A DNA stretch of 64,000 nt from Rehmannia glutinosa (Eukaryota; Streptophyta; Magnoliopsida; Lamiales; Orobanchaceae), in assembly GCA_016081115.2 (NCBI GenBank), contig CM071925.1, positions 9,032,441 through 9,096,440 of the forward strand, read 5' to 3'. The notes under the pieces are model-generated. The model worked only from the letters and a program-made list of their open reading frames with translations, ran no database searches and was not told the DNA's origin. Below, one piece after another: positions 34,886 to 46,920 of the stretch (the stretch's first letter is position 1; the number at the start of each line of letters is the position of its first letter). Both the position numbers and the translations under genes were made by a program.

Positions 34886-35400
34886 CATCAGTGTGTGAAT
34901 ATGTAATTATCTTCCCATTCGTACTCCATATAAGCAGTTGCAATAGAGAATGTCATATGTGTCGAGACCGCACCAACAATCTCAAACAAAGTAACTTGTA
35001 CCTATTCATTTTGTATGTGCAGTCCATAACATTCATACTTGGAAAAGCACGCAACAACTTAATGCTTGTTGGGTAAGCAAAGAATATATCCTTCACAGTG
35101 TTACTCGTCTCGCAAGGTCTATGATGATAGAAATATCCATGCTCATTCAATTTATGCATAAGTTGTTGCATTTGAGATCGACCCTCACGCTCGATAACTC
35201 TATTCTTCATATGGGCATTGTAGATAGTCCTTATGGTGGACTTATTATCTTGAAATTTATTTTGTAGGCTAAACAAAATGTCCTTTCTCACGCTTCCAAT
35301 CAAATAATTTATCCGGAGAAACAAATAGCTCATACGTCGTGAATACGTGTGTGTAATCCATAACAACACCAAGATCTTAAACATTCTCATCATTATTGGG
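34886..35400 (-). pseudogene. MULE transposase fragment (FAR1-type), left copy
   Basis: On the minus strand the pieces are DILFSLQNKFQDNKSTIRTI, MKNRVIEREGRSQMQQLMHK, LNEHGYFYHHRPCETSNTVK and LLRAFPSMNVMDCTYKMNRY. These are the parts before and at the first Asp (MDCTYK) of the plant Mutator-like transposase related to FAR1. The N-terminal zinc-binding part is deleted; compared with the partner at 53690-54600, 380 bases are missing between two GGACAT repeats. The rest of the catalytic domain is absent. Confidence 0.8.
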
Positions 35401-35465
35401 AGGACAAACAACACTATATTTCGTAGGCAACGAGTTTGTTCCCTATTAAAAAAAATCAACAATCC

Positions 35466-35670
35466 AAAAAAATATTCTGTCAAATGGCACGATGGAAGTG
35501 TTGATCGTTCCACTTTCTATCGTGTCAAATTAAAAGATGGCACGATCATGAAAAAACACATCGTGCCATATGTAGCACGATGGAATATGTGACCGTGCCA
35601 TTATGCCAAGTGGCACATTCAAAGTGATGATCGTTCCATGTTGGGTGATCGTGCCAAGTGTCACACAATA
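35466..35670. repeat. Cluster of GGCACGAT / ATCGTGCC motifs
   Basis: Motifs in both orientations repeat about every 20-30 bases (GGCACGATGG, GATCGTTCC, ATCGTGCCAT, GGCACGATCA). A mirrored version lies at 53440-53640 in the other IR1 arm. The sequence can fold into several short hairpins. No protein frame fits it. Confidence 0.7.
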
Positions 35671-36483
35671 ATGGTGCAACAACAATTTTGCACAGTAAAA
35701 ATCGATTAAGTACATACTTTGAGCTGAAAACTAAGAAGATACTTACATTATTTGGGGGAACGAATTCTTTATTGTCTATATAAGTTGTTATATTGGTGTC
35801 GAAAAATCTAGGGTTTATAAGAACAATGTTTCAGCTTTTCTCAAGAAAGAAGAAGAAGAAGAAGAATATAGCTGAAGGATGTAAGTGGGTGTGTTTTAGT
35901 AGATTAAGTGTAATAAATGATGTGGGTGTATTTAGAGTTTTGGGGGGGAGGGTATATTTAGAACTTGACTTTCAAGTAAGGGTATTATAGTCTTTAAGAC
36001 AATGACATTTTCGAAATTAATATAAGGTGGGTGTATTCATCAAAAAGGGAGGTGCCAATAGCACCACCCCTCTTATTATCACTTTCCCATAAAAACTATT
36101 TCTTAAACAAAAAGGATGTGCTTTTACATCTTTAGCCTTACTGAACCCAAACCCATAGTTAGTTCTATCTCTCTCTTCAACACACATTTTTTATCATTTA
36201 TTATTTTAAAAACTATATATATACCATGAAACTAAGTTTATATCACCGTGATGTTAGTATTATACTGTGATTCTACATATATATAGAGTAAAATTACATA
36301 TAACCGTGAAATTATGAATACCGTGAATTGATTGAGCATAATATTGTGAAGTCATATGTACCGTGAAATTATGCATAATGTAATAAGTAGAAAATACATG
36401 GACTTTTTTGAAGACATGTCTAATATCCAAATTGACAATTTTTCGTTATTTGTTTATTATTATTTTTGCATATGAATTGACAT

Positions 36484-36621
36484 AATTTGGTAGATCGTTA
36501 CATTGGGGATTTGCAAGGACGACTCAAATATGCCAGCGCACAAGACGAGATAGTAGTTATTCATGATAGAGATAATTATTTTTCGGATCTCATGGATATT
36601 GTGCACGATAGCCATAATTAA
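36484..36621 (+). other. Exon-like ORF of 45 codons, unrecognised, left copy
   Basis: The frame NLVDRYIGDLQGRLKYASAQ, then DEIVVIHDRDNYFSDLMDIV and a TAA, stands out from AT-rich surroundings by ordinary codon composition. It is preceded by a T-rich stretch and an AG. The partner copy on the minus strand at 52620-52483 has the same length with only a handful of substitutions and no frameshift. I do not recognise the protein. It may be the last exon of a captured host gene. Confidence 0.5.
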
Positions 36622-37073
36622 TCTATCTGCAAGGCACAATTATACGAAAGATAAAAATAATATATGTAAATAATTCATTATAATAAATAACCAAACATTC
36701 TATAAATTAAAACAAAACCTTAGTTTTTACACTAATTCTATAAAATAAACTCTTATTTTATTAAAGTTAAAAATTAAAAACAATAGAAATATAATGCAAT
36801 CAATTCATTCTAACAAATAACCAAATATTTTATTAATAAAAAATATGATTAGAAATATATTCTAATTAACCATAAAAAGTTGTACTCTTGAAGAAAATAT
36901 AAACACTAATTGTTTAAATATTAAAAAAATTGAGAACAATTCAATACAATTGCAAACAATCCATTCTAATAAATAATCAAATATTATATAAATAAAAAAT
37001 ATGATAGTTTTCTAACTTCCAAAAAAGTTCTATTCGTAAAGAAAAATCAAAGAGAATATAATGATTTCACGGG

Positions 37074-38809
37074 GCCCCATATTTATATACAAGTATATAT
37101 AATATATTATATTTGTAAATTTTGTAAAAGAAAATATTGGTTGGTGCATAAAACTTTCTTAGATTGAAGGCCATATAATATTCAATAAATTGAAAATTGA
37201 TTTCCAAACAATTAAAAAAAAGTAGAAGATCATCCAATATCTTCTCCGATCCAATCTCTAAAATTATCTTCTACTTTTTTTCTCTCATTCAACTATACTG
37301 CAATAACATATCTCTCAATAGAAAAAAAAATTTCAAAACTAAAATTGATAAAGTCATACTTGCGTTCAACTATATTCCATATCATGTATTGAATATGAGA
37401 TATTGGAAAAACTTAATTTTGAAGACCTTGTTGATGATTTTGTTTCTCAAAATACTAGAAGATCTAAGTTTTTAAATAATTATTTAATTTTTCTTTTGTA
37501 TGTTTGTTAGTAGTACGCTCTTTCAAGTTTCAATACTTTGGATAATGAAAAATGAAAAACTGTATATGTAATCAATGGCATGCAGACGGACTGGGGGCAA
37601 CCTAGGTCCCCTCCCCATTTTATTGTTTTAAAAAAACTTATACTAAGAATTTTTTTAAAAAATACTTTAGTTAGGATTTATATGGTTTATTTTGGTTTTT
37701 ATCCGGCTCACCCTATTTTTGTGTATCGGCCCATCCTATATTTTCTTTGTGTGTAATATTCTTATTTATATATCTCTATAAAGCCCTTTTTCGCCATGGG
37801 CCCCGAAAAGTCAGGGTCGCCCTAGTACACATTTTCTGACAAATTCAACTATTCACTCACACATTTCCAATCACTCACATATCCAGTTATTATTCTACTA
37901 TTCTATATCAAATCAATTTCCATCATTACATTTTCATCTCGTATTTGATCTCTCTCAAAATTCATATTTTTTTCTTTCTAGAAAAATGATGCAGAAATAA
38001 AATTTTTAAAATGAGAGGATATCCAATCACAACCTTAGGTTCCATCTAAAAATAAAATTTCAAGAAAGCAAAGGACACTACTTATCATTTCAAAATATTA
38101 CAAGATAAATAAATCTTAGGCTGCGATTGATTGTAAAAAACATTTGCAAGACTTTCTGTCAAAAAATATTTTTGACCCAATATGAGATTGCAAAAAAACT
38201 CAAAAACCTAATTATTAACTCATTTTCACCTTTTCAGTCATCAATCACATAAAATTATTATTTTACTATCATAATCAACCTTACACAATCATATCACAAA
38301 TATATTATTCACACTCTTTTTTTCAAATCATCAATCACATTAGTATTACTCAAAAAAATCATCATGCCAACTATTACCAATTTACCATCACATTTTCATC
38401 CTACATCCAATCACACTCTCAAAAAAGATTCTCAACTTTTCAGAATTAATTTTTCACCAATATTCACTTAAAAAATGAAGTGCATGGAATGAAAGGTCAC
38501 ACAACCCTAATGACCTAAAAACCACGACATCGTTGTTTCGTTCATATATTTGTGGAGTCAAAAACATATTTTATTGTAGGACTAACTGGGCAACATTCAA
38601 GCTCTTTCTCTGTCTAAATTTTAATTGTTTATTTATGAAAATAAAATCGTTTTCATCACATTAATATAATTCCTTTTTCTGCACAACCCAAATAAGATAT
38701 GTTATGTTTCCCCATTGACAATGGTTGATGTTGTGATTCTTAAACTATACTGTAACCTATGTAACCCAGCAAAAGGAACAAAACTTTGTAGTTCACTATT
38801 TTAACCAAA
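37074..38809. other. AT-rich non-coding stretch
   Basis: No domain or clear element end was found. A piece at 37590-37830 has GC-richer edges (GGGGGCAACC... GGGTCGCCCTAG) that are weakly inverted. The rest is simple A/T-rich sequence with short Lys/Ile-rich frames that look like chance. Confidence 0.5.
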
Positions 38810-39073
38810 TCACATTGCGTCAATTCCATAGTGATGGGCCAAAATCTTGGTGCAGAAAGTAAGGGTATTTAGTAACCAGTCCTTTTCTGAAATTGAAAAT
38901 TTTCCTGATTTCATTTTCCTTTTATAGTTGTAATAAAGTATCTCCATCCAAAGCAATTTATCCTCAACTGCAGTTGTAATAGTTGAAGAACAAATTGTTT
39001 CAGCCATAGCCTGTGATGAAAAATAGGACATAAAATCAGTCATTATTCTAAAGTGATATCCAGTTAGACTCAA
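38810..39073 (-). other. Unrecognised ORF, 87 codons, partly duplicated in IR2
   Basis: It contains AMAETICSSTITTAVEDKLL, WMEILYYNYKRKMKSGKFSI and a C terminus KILAHHYGIDAM before TGA. An AG splice-acceptor-like TTTTTCATCACAG precedes the AMAET part in both copies. The first half is mirrored on the plus strand at 62037-62187. It lies downstream of the OTU gene on the same strand, so it could be an exon of another gene or an extra 3' exon. No family recognised. Confidence 0.35.
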
Positions 39074-39226
39074 ACATGATTGTTATATTGAATATTAAAC
39101 ATTTAAAAATCATCAGACCAATATAATGAAATAGAGGAAGCATTTGTGTCTTTTTACATATGTTATTGTAGCATTAAATGCATGCAAGCTATAACATACC
39201 TAACAAATATATTGAAACATATCTTA

Positions 39227-39995
39227 TGGTGTATTTGGATTAGGGAATTTGGGAGTGGATTTAGGATGAGGAATTTGAAATCCTTAGCTAAATTTGATTG
39301 GCATATCACTTCAAATCAATGAAATTCAAATCCATCTTTAAGTTTTAATTCATTTTCAAAGGATTTTAAATCCCTCCAAAAACCTAATAATTTGAAATCC
39401 GTTCTTTTTTTTTTCTATTTATGCTCACTTGCATATTCACACACACTGCATACACTGCACATATTTAAACACATTTACACACACTGCACATATTTAAACA
39501 CATTTACACCGCACACACACTGCACATATTTAAATACACTTACACTGCACACACACTGCACATATTTAAATACACTGCACACACACTGCACATATTTAAA
39601 CACACATACACATTTCACATATTTAAATACATTTACACACAGTGCACACATTTACATATACTGCACACATATTTACACACACACTACACACACTCACCTA
39701 TACTCTCTCACATATTCACACATAATAAAAATTATATGTTTCATATTTTTATTAGTGTATATATTTATAATTATTTATAAAATAATGAGATTATATCTTT
39801 TATTTTTATTTATTAAATGTAAATTAAGAAAATGAATAGAGCTTTTAAATTTTTTTTACCATAATTTACGATGAATTTGAAATCCTACACAAATCCACAT
39901 CATCCAAACAAGAGGTGGATTTCAAATCCAAGGAATTTGAAACTCTTTCATTTGAAATCCCTTAGAATTTCAAATCCCTTCATCCAAATGAACCC
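39227..39995. mobile_element. Tourist/PIF-like MITE carrying a CA-rich minisatellite
   Basis: The ends TGGTGTATTTGGAT and ATCCAAATGAACCC are imperfect inverted repeats, with TTA on both sides (39224-39226, 39996-39998). The TSD size and GG..TCATTTGGAT-type end fit PIF/Harbinger MITEs. Outer 200 bases are built of GATTTGAAATTC-like phrases in both orientations. The middle has expanded CACACTGCACATATTTAA repeats. One end with the minisatellite is mirrored at 61380-61894. Confidence 0.75.
39436..39725. repeat. CACACTGCACATATTTAA minisatellite
   Basis: About ten imperfect units of 20-35 bases combine CACACACTGCACATATTTAA with optional ACACATTTACA. The mirrored array in the other IR2 arm (61379-61680) has a different unit order and number, so both changed after duplication. 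Long frames across it (His/Thr/Tyr repeats) are artefacts. Confidence 0.85.
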
Positions 39996-39998
39996 TTA

Positions 39999-40619
39999 GT
40001 TTTCTTTTGATGCTTCACAATGTGACCATGTCGAGTGGAGTTTATCAAGAAACCGACGATATCTGATGTATAATAAATCTTAAAAGGAAAAATAGGCTTC
40101 AACCCTAAAATGAGTCTCTATTGATATTTTTTTATTTATAACTATAAACATGGTAATGGTAAATCCCCATGAGGAATATATGCGATGGCTACATGGAAGA
40201 TGTCGTTAGATGCATAGCCCACCCATGTCAGGTGGCCCTCCATCGGATTGACCGGAACTTGTACCAGTTGAGCTAACGTTTTTACCTTGCTTTCTGTCTT
40301 TCCGACTCTTCCCATAGTCAACCGTTTGGTTACTATCAAAATAAATACCATTGCGTCAATTAAGAGAAATATATAAGAGACCACAAATGGGTTGAAGTTT
40401 CAGATGCACATAAACACATGCAAACATATCTATCCATATATAGTCTTCCATTTATAGAGATGTTTCAGAAGAATCTCAAGATCCAGTTCAAACCCAAGCA
40501 TGTTCAACTTAGTCATTCAATGTAATGCACAAACAAATAGTTGGAACTGAAATTGATACCTAATAAAAGCCTACAAATTTGAAGTTCCAAACACAGCACT
40601 AGGCAGTACAGAAAGCATT
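39999..40619. other. Segment present only in the left IR2 arm
   Basis: The right arm lacks this part (junction near 61370). An 80-codon minus-strand frame at 40142-40384 (KVKTLAQLVQVPVNPMEGHL, TWVGYASNDIFHVAIAYIPH) has ordinary codon use but no family was recognised; it might be an exon of a decayed gene. The rest shows nothing. Confidence 0.4.
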
Positions 40620-41138
40620 AACTACCTTATTTGAGGACAAGCTTTGATAACTAAGTAACAAGATCAACCGGTCCGATTGCACTACATGAAAACAACAAAC
40701 TTCTTGAAACATCTGGTGTATGTACATATTTACGTAAAAATAAGTGCACTTTCCTTACTAATGATTCTGTTTCAGCAACCATCACTATATATTTTAAACT
40801 TAAATAATGTCCTGGATCTTTTTTCATGTGGCTGCGTTTGTGACTGCGTTTTTACGTACTATTCCCTAAAAGAAATGGGATAAGGAGAAAGATCAGAAGG
40901 TTATCCAAAATTCTAAGGTTAGAAAGGTATGTAAAGCCCCCAAATCTACAAGCGACAACCATGAGGATCATTTTTGGATCCTGAGAAATTTAATGTGTAG
41001 AAGTGTTGAGTTGACACAACAGTGAAAGATGCAACTTAGAGCATGAAATGTTTAGTTTCACCAGTCAAGTGGAGTTCCAATTAATAACTGAATAAATAAT
41101 TTTCAGATTTTTAACTGTTTTATCAAAAATGGCATTAA

Positions 41139-44100
41139 TTATGAATCATACACTGGAAATCTGGCAGAAGATTTCCCGGCAACTGCACCACAACAAGACT
41201 TGTACTTCTTTTTTGAGCCACATGGACATGCCTTGTTTCTTGAAATTTTCTGCAGCAAACAAAGAGATGCAAATTTTACACACCAATCAGCTAACAAACA
41301 ATAAGGGTGAAAGTACTTCAGAACTTGATTTCAGGATATAACCTTTTCATCAGGTCGGGGGCTATTCTTATTGTCATTTATTTCCGTATCTTTGCCAGAT
41401 AAATCAAGTTTGCATGTCTCGTCAACTTTTAACATACGCTGCTCATAATTCTCATCTTGAGCTGCACCTGGAAAAACCTCAAATATTATAATCACATGAA
41501 GTCAGGTAGATGTGTTGCCCAAAGAGAAGAGTAGAATGACCACAAAAGTTCCATGAGGACAGAAGCAGAGTATGACACGAGGAAAACTCAACACACATTA
41601 GGATGCTTAGTATTTACCCCATACAACTGGAATTGATAAAAAAAGTTTTCAAAGTTAAATAACTTCTAGTTCCATTTCAGTGATGTCAATATTACTAAGA
41701 CTAGAGTGTTATTGGACAAAAACATCCAACAAATCACACATACCTAGATAACATCTTATAGATAACATTTGGACAAAATAGAGAAGGAAAACGAATTAAA
41801 TGTATATACTGATGACATTGCCATTCAACTCGATGAGAACAAGAAACCAATAGCTCGCTGCAACTTAGAATAACAATCTGAAAAGTGCAGTATCTTTATT
41901 TCTTCAATATTTGTAGTTTTTTCATTTATAACACCACCATCTTCTGCAAAGATTTTGGATACAACATTTTCACACAATGTCTTTTAATAGTTCATGAAGT
42001 GTGCTCAATGTGGTCACACACTTCATTTTCATCATTTGAGGTTAAACACGAAAATGATCCGACAATTAGCAGAGTATTGAAGCAAATATATGTGCAGATA
42101 ACAGTATCTAAGAAAAACAAAAGAAGCTATATCCTGACTGCCCAAAATAGATATATAATATTTACAACTTTATTCCTTTCTTTTATCTTCGTTGTGCCTG
42201 TGTGTTTTTTGTGTAAAAGGTATTTAACTTACCTATGTATATGCTTGGACTAAATTTAAGGCAGTGGACCAGACATACAAGCAAGTAAACTCTAGTTACA
42301 TAGATGTATATATATATATATATTTATACTTATACAATCTCACAACCCATGCACAACGCACGCACACACACAAACGCACACACACATATATATATATATG
42401 AAATGATATATTAAAAGAATATTTATATTATTATATACATACACTTGTTATGTATACGTATAATAGTTGAATGTTACACCCTTATCTCTTTCAATGAAAA
42501 TTAACTTATTACAAATTCATTACTTGTTAATATTTTGTGTTATAGCAAAGAAGTCTCAATGTAAATAAACAAGAATGATAAGCCTTTTGAAAAGCTAAAA
42601 TATTTGAGAGCATAGAAGCACAATTAAAGATAGAATCATTCAGCCAAAATGGAAAGACACATTAGCAATCCATTACCATATGAAGTTTTTACTGAATGAT
42701 AAATTTCATCTCCAGCAACTATCTGTTATAAAGATCCTTGTTCAGCCACAAGGATTTCTACCGCAGCATCATCATCACCACTCACTTGTTGTAAAGCCTG
42801 CAATGGCATTAAGATAAATAGAAAAGAAAGTTTACAACAACAACCATTCAATGGATCACAACACATTCGAAGAAAAAAGTAGCAGGCTCTTAATCTGGAT
42901 TATTAAATTTCTATTTCGTTGCTCCAGTTTTCAGGTTTGGGCTGGAATGTGAACTTATACGCCCTGAGAAGAGAGTCGGTTTGTTTAGGGGTACCTGTGC
43001 ACTTCTAAACTGGTTGAGAATATTCACCTGGTCAACTTTTCTTGGATTTTCACATCCACTTCCAGCCTTTACCAATTTAATATGTTCCTCGGGAACAACA
43101 TTGCTTCCGCCTTCCTCTTTAGACTTCCTGCCAGCTGCTTTTGGTTGATTGGGTTTTGCTGAAAGAACATCATCATCCTTTTTGACATAGCTAGAAGTTA
43201 TCAGACACTAGGTAGAAGAGATAAACAATACACGTAATATGTGCTAAAAGTGGCAAAAAGATAGAAACCTTCATAAAAATTTGCCTAGCTGGTCCAGAGC
43301 AAGTGTCATCCTTTGATCGGACACTATTGTAATGTTCTCCATTGTGATACGAACTGCAATATAAATGAGCAAGTTCAGAGATGTAAAACCGGATTTCTTC
43401 CTTCTGTCTATGAGAAAGCAAAACAAATACATGGCACTTTAACTCGAGGCAACATGGATTTACCAGTAACTTAAATCCAAAGTACTTATTAAGGAATGTA
43501 AGGACTACTTCTTACTACGATTTACCAAAATAAACCATATGTCACGGCAGCAAAGTTGACAGCTTCGTGAACATATCAAGTCAAAAGCATAGTTTGATAT
43601 GCTTCCTAATAAGCATGCACTAATTCGGAGAGTTGGCAAGTTAAATGATGTTGGGTCAAGTGATTTACTGCCTACGAGCTGTTAAGGGTACTATAAACAT
43701 TCTACATTGATCTCCATTGAGAACTCACACCCAAATTCAAACTAAGGGATCGAATGAACAGAAGCATCTGTTATCCTAGGAAAGAGGCATTGATGACAAT
43801 AAAAACCCTAGCCAGAGTCCAGAAAAAGTGACTCGACGTAAGATCTAACATTTCTTCGGTTACAATTCACGATGATATGAAAATCAATAAATTACTTTTT
43901 TCAATAAATGCATGCAGGCTTTCTATTTAGCCATTGGGTTAATTGGTCACAAGCAGCTGATCTCATATAAAGGTAAATTTGTTGAGTACACTTGATTCTT
44001 AATAGAAGAAGGTATACCTGAGTTATATATATATATATATATATACAATGAACTTAAAACAAGATTAAGGGTTGAACTGAAATATGAAATTCCAGGAGTA

Positions 44101-45491
44101 CTTACAGATGAATCATCTGAGCTTCATGCTTATCAAAATTTTGTATGTACCAGCGCGGAGACATGTGCTGTGCATATAATTGAATAAAAGTCCTAATCAA
44201 TCTACAAAATCTACGATAATATTACAGAATAAATAAGCAGACATAAATTCTTGCTATCAAAAAGTTTATGAAGTTTGGAAATATTCACATCCACGATTAA
44301 ATCATGAAACATTAAGATATGATTTGGAAAGAAAAATTAATTACTCTGTGAATGCATATGTTACAACGAGTGACAAGAGAAGCTGCTTGCAATTCTATAT
44401 GTCCACCCCAAGTGCCATCCTCTCCCATGGATCGACAATATTCATCAAATGGAACTTCATCTTCAACAAAGGGCTCAAACATTTCACGATTGTTCTGTCA
44501 AATGTAACTCATCAATCAGTCATACGGAGCCTGACAGAAAAGCAGACAACAGACTAGGACACTTGTCCAACACGTCATAAGCTGGTCATTTTTATAGAAA
44601 TCGTTTACCACCATATTGAGCTATATTTGTAAATTTTCTAAATTTGATATGTACTTTAATAAACAATTAAAGGTGACGAAAACTGGTTTCCCACGATTTC
44701 CACTCTCTTTATGTTTGCTACATAAAGCCCTATATCCAAAAAAGAATCTCAATCAATTCCACAATGGGAAGCTAGAAGAAGTAGAAACTCGACTCGTTAA
44801 CTTGATATTCAATCATCACAAACATAGATATCCCATAACATCTCATATAAGAAACAACATCATTGATATAATATCAACTGGCGTAAAAGATACCAACGAT
44901 CCGAAGCCCTAGAAACGGCCCAATGGTAACATAAATTACATTATAGAAACCTATTCAATCTCGAGAACTCTTGTTAAATTTGTTCTAAAACAGCAAATAT
45001 TCATCCTAGATAAGTTCACCTTAATAAATTGAACGACCATGCTCCGATACTTCTCATGCTCATCCTCATCGCCTTCCAATTGATCACCCAACGCCCTACC
45101 ATAAAATAAAAAATAAAAATAAACAAAAAGTAACACTAATTCTATCAAAATTCAATGCTTACAACCAGATAAGCATACAATCATCTTCTAGTGATGCAAA
45201 AACATGAAATTCAACCCAAACGCACCTGAAGAAACAATTGCCATCAGCAGTAACTTGAATTATTTTCAAACCTAAAGCATCGAGCTGAGCCCACAATTCA
45301 GTTACATCATGTTGCTTTCCACCATGCTTTTTACTCTGTTCACAAATTAAAGATCATCAAAACCAAAAAAATCAACAACAAAAAAGTGGCATGACTATTA
45401 ATAGTGAAACACAAGGGTATGAATTATTATATTACGTACGGTTGTTCGGCTTGTCGCTAGGTTTGGGTTTTTGATGCTTGGATTTAGCCAT
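41139..45491 (-). CDS. OTU-type deubiquitinase with SEC-C motif, ten exons, TAA in exon 8
   Basis: OTU cysteine proteases remove ubiquitin; plants have one class ending in a SEC-C zinc motif. Exons inferred from GT-AG signals, all in phase: 45491-45436, 45333-45226, 45095-45020, 44494-44345, 44167-44106, 43353-43269, 43177-43028, 42797-42677, 41467-41343, 41249-41139. They sum to 1044 bases (347 codons plus stop). Start MAKSKHQKPKPSDKPNNR; catalytic Cys in QVTADGNCFFRALGDQLEGD (exons 2-3); NNREMFEPFVEDEVPFDEY in exon 4; HMSPRWYIQNFDK in exon 5; catalytic His in YHNGEHYNSVRSKDDTC (exon 6); UBA-like LQQVSGDDDAAVEILVAEQG in exon 8; NKACPCGSKKKYKSCCG (SEC-C) in exon 10. At codon 253 the sequence is TAA (42728-42726) where the duplicate at 59289 has GAT. 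So the gene as read gives a 252-residue OTU protein without SEC-C. The exon 7 acceptor is weak (CAAAAAG/GATGATG); the nearer AG would cause an early stop. Confidence 0.85.
42307..42400. repeat. TA and CA microsatellites in OTU intron 8
   Basis: (TA)n at 42308-42322, ACGCACACACACAAACGCAC at about 42358-42380 and (TA)n again at about 42386-42400. The mirrored stretch in the right arm is 59690-59790, where the GT-rich part is longer and purer. Confidence 0.75.
44025..44046. repeat. (TA)n microsatellite in an OTU intron
   Basis: About 22 bases of alternating T and A between exons 5 and 6. The equivalent part is deleted in the right arm. Confidence 0.8.
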
Positions 45492-46907
45492 TTATTTTCC
45501 GTCTATAGCCGTTAATGAAGTTCTGTGAGAACTGCATTGCAAATTTAGATTTTCGAATTGGGCAAAAGCGCGTGACGCATAATTGAATTTAGGGTCTCCT
45601 TCATTTTTCTCTTACTTTCACCCGTTTTTATTTTTTTTTATTTTTTCATTTTTTTCCATGCAATTGAGTTTTTGCTAATTACTAAAATTGGTTTATATTA
45701 AGTTTTTAAATCTCTATTTGATTCCTTTAAAACTGTAAAAAAGAAATGAAAAATTACTTCATGTATGTTGGTTGTTAATGTTTTGTTTAAGTACAAAACC
45801 AACTTATATTCAGAGAGTGAAATTATTTATAAAAAATTAAAAATGAATGGAAGATAAACAATACTAAATTATTGGAAAACCAAAAAAAAAATGAATCAAA
45901 ACATGACCTTTGAAGAACTATTACTAGCATTTCTCCTCTTCGTGCCCTTAGAGCCAACCATTTTTAAGTCTCTCTTGTGGTGAAATAAATTTTAGAGTTT
46001 ATTCATCTGAATATAACAATGGCACAAATCATCATGTTATATATGATATGTATATTTAAAGAATTTCCATACATGATCAGATTTTTGCAATATATGCATA
46101 AATCCATTGAGAGATGTTCAATCGAGTGCAAACATATTTTTGACCCTATTTAAGTTTTTTAGACATTACAACATAAACAGAATCTGATTTATTTAAACAA
46201 TAACATTTCCTAGATTTTATTGTATTCTCCAAGATTTTCTTAATTTTATTTTTGCGCACAGACAATGAGAATAAATCTCAACTTTATGTTTTCTTAATTT
46301 AATGGAGCCAAACGGAGCCTTAAGAACTACTTCCTAATTAAGTTGGCTCAACATTAATTATGATATATATTCTCTATTTAAAAAAATAGAAATAAAACCC
46401 AAGTTGAAAATAATAAACATTATATTGTGATGCATATTGCAAAACAAAAATATCATTTTCCTATATATAACTTATCTGATACTGGAGCTTGCATGGAATA
46501 GAATCATAGAACGAAGAGTTTGGCACCCTAATTTTTGTAAAAATAGATCTTAGTATAACTAATTTGAAAACAACAAATTTAAATAATAGCCTTATCTACA
46601 ATCTAGAGAAAATGATTGATAATACACCTGAAATAACAATGAAGATAAATGAATGGAAATATTTGAATTTATATGAAGAATTTAAGGGAAATGTGTCGAA
46701 TGATTCCACGTGAATTTGAAATCTACCATAATATAACACAAAATATAACTCAAAGTAGATGTAGGATTTTAATATCTTTGTATTAAGAAATTAACTAAAC
46801 AAGATCAACAGATTTATAATTATGCATTTAAAACTCTTAGCTTCAAATATATCAGTTAAAATGTGTTCTAAAGAAATATTAATCATTACTGAGACTTAAA
46901 ACAATTT
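45492..46907 (-). other. Upstream region of the OTU gene, no gene seen
   Basis: This is the 5' flank of the OTU start and would hold its promoter. It is AT-rich, with A/T runs near 45625-45660 and 45890. It is mirrored at 56991-58370 with many small differences. No confident TATA box was picked because TATATA-like strings are abundant. The pre-ATG 100 bases (45492-45590) are less AT-rich and conserved between the arms. Confidence 0.5.
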
Positions 46908-46920
46908 CATGCATGATTAC

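Larger units (their letters stand above)
34701..37073. repeat. Inverted repeat IR1, left arm
   Basis: The arm pairs with 51487-54786 in opposite orientation. It starts at TCTTGTTGCAATTAT inside the chromovirus LTR. It runs through the MULE transposase piece, the GGCACGAT-rich stretch, a GAAGAA-rich stretch and the exon-like ORF, and ends at GATTTCACGG near 37073. It is shorter than its partner because of a 380-bp deletion (between GGACAT repeats, near 35281) and because it lacks the 546-bp MITE. Because the arm covers several unrelated elements, it was copied as a block of DNA and is not a single transposon. Confidence 0.85.

Noticed and set aside
37590..37830. Possible hAT element from GGGGGCAACC... 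and ...GGGTCGCCCTAG ends
   Set aside because: The ends match poorly and no 8-bp target duplication is visible.
39392..39835. 147-codon His/Thr/Tyr repeat protein, and its mirror at 61354-61719
   Set aside because: Translation of a CA-rich minisatellite; frame and length differ between the arms.
43178..43190. Exon 7 of the OTU gene starting at CTATGTC
   Set aside because: That AG would bring TGA into frame after five codons; the next AG (CAAAAAG/GATGATG) keeps phase, though its context is weak.
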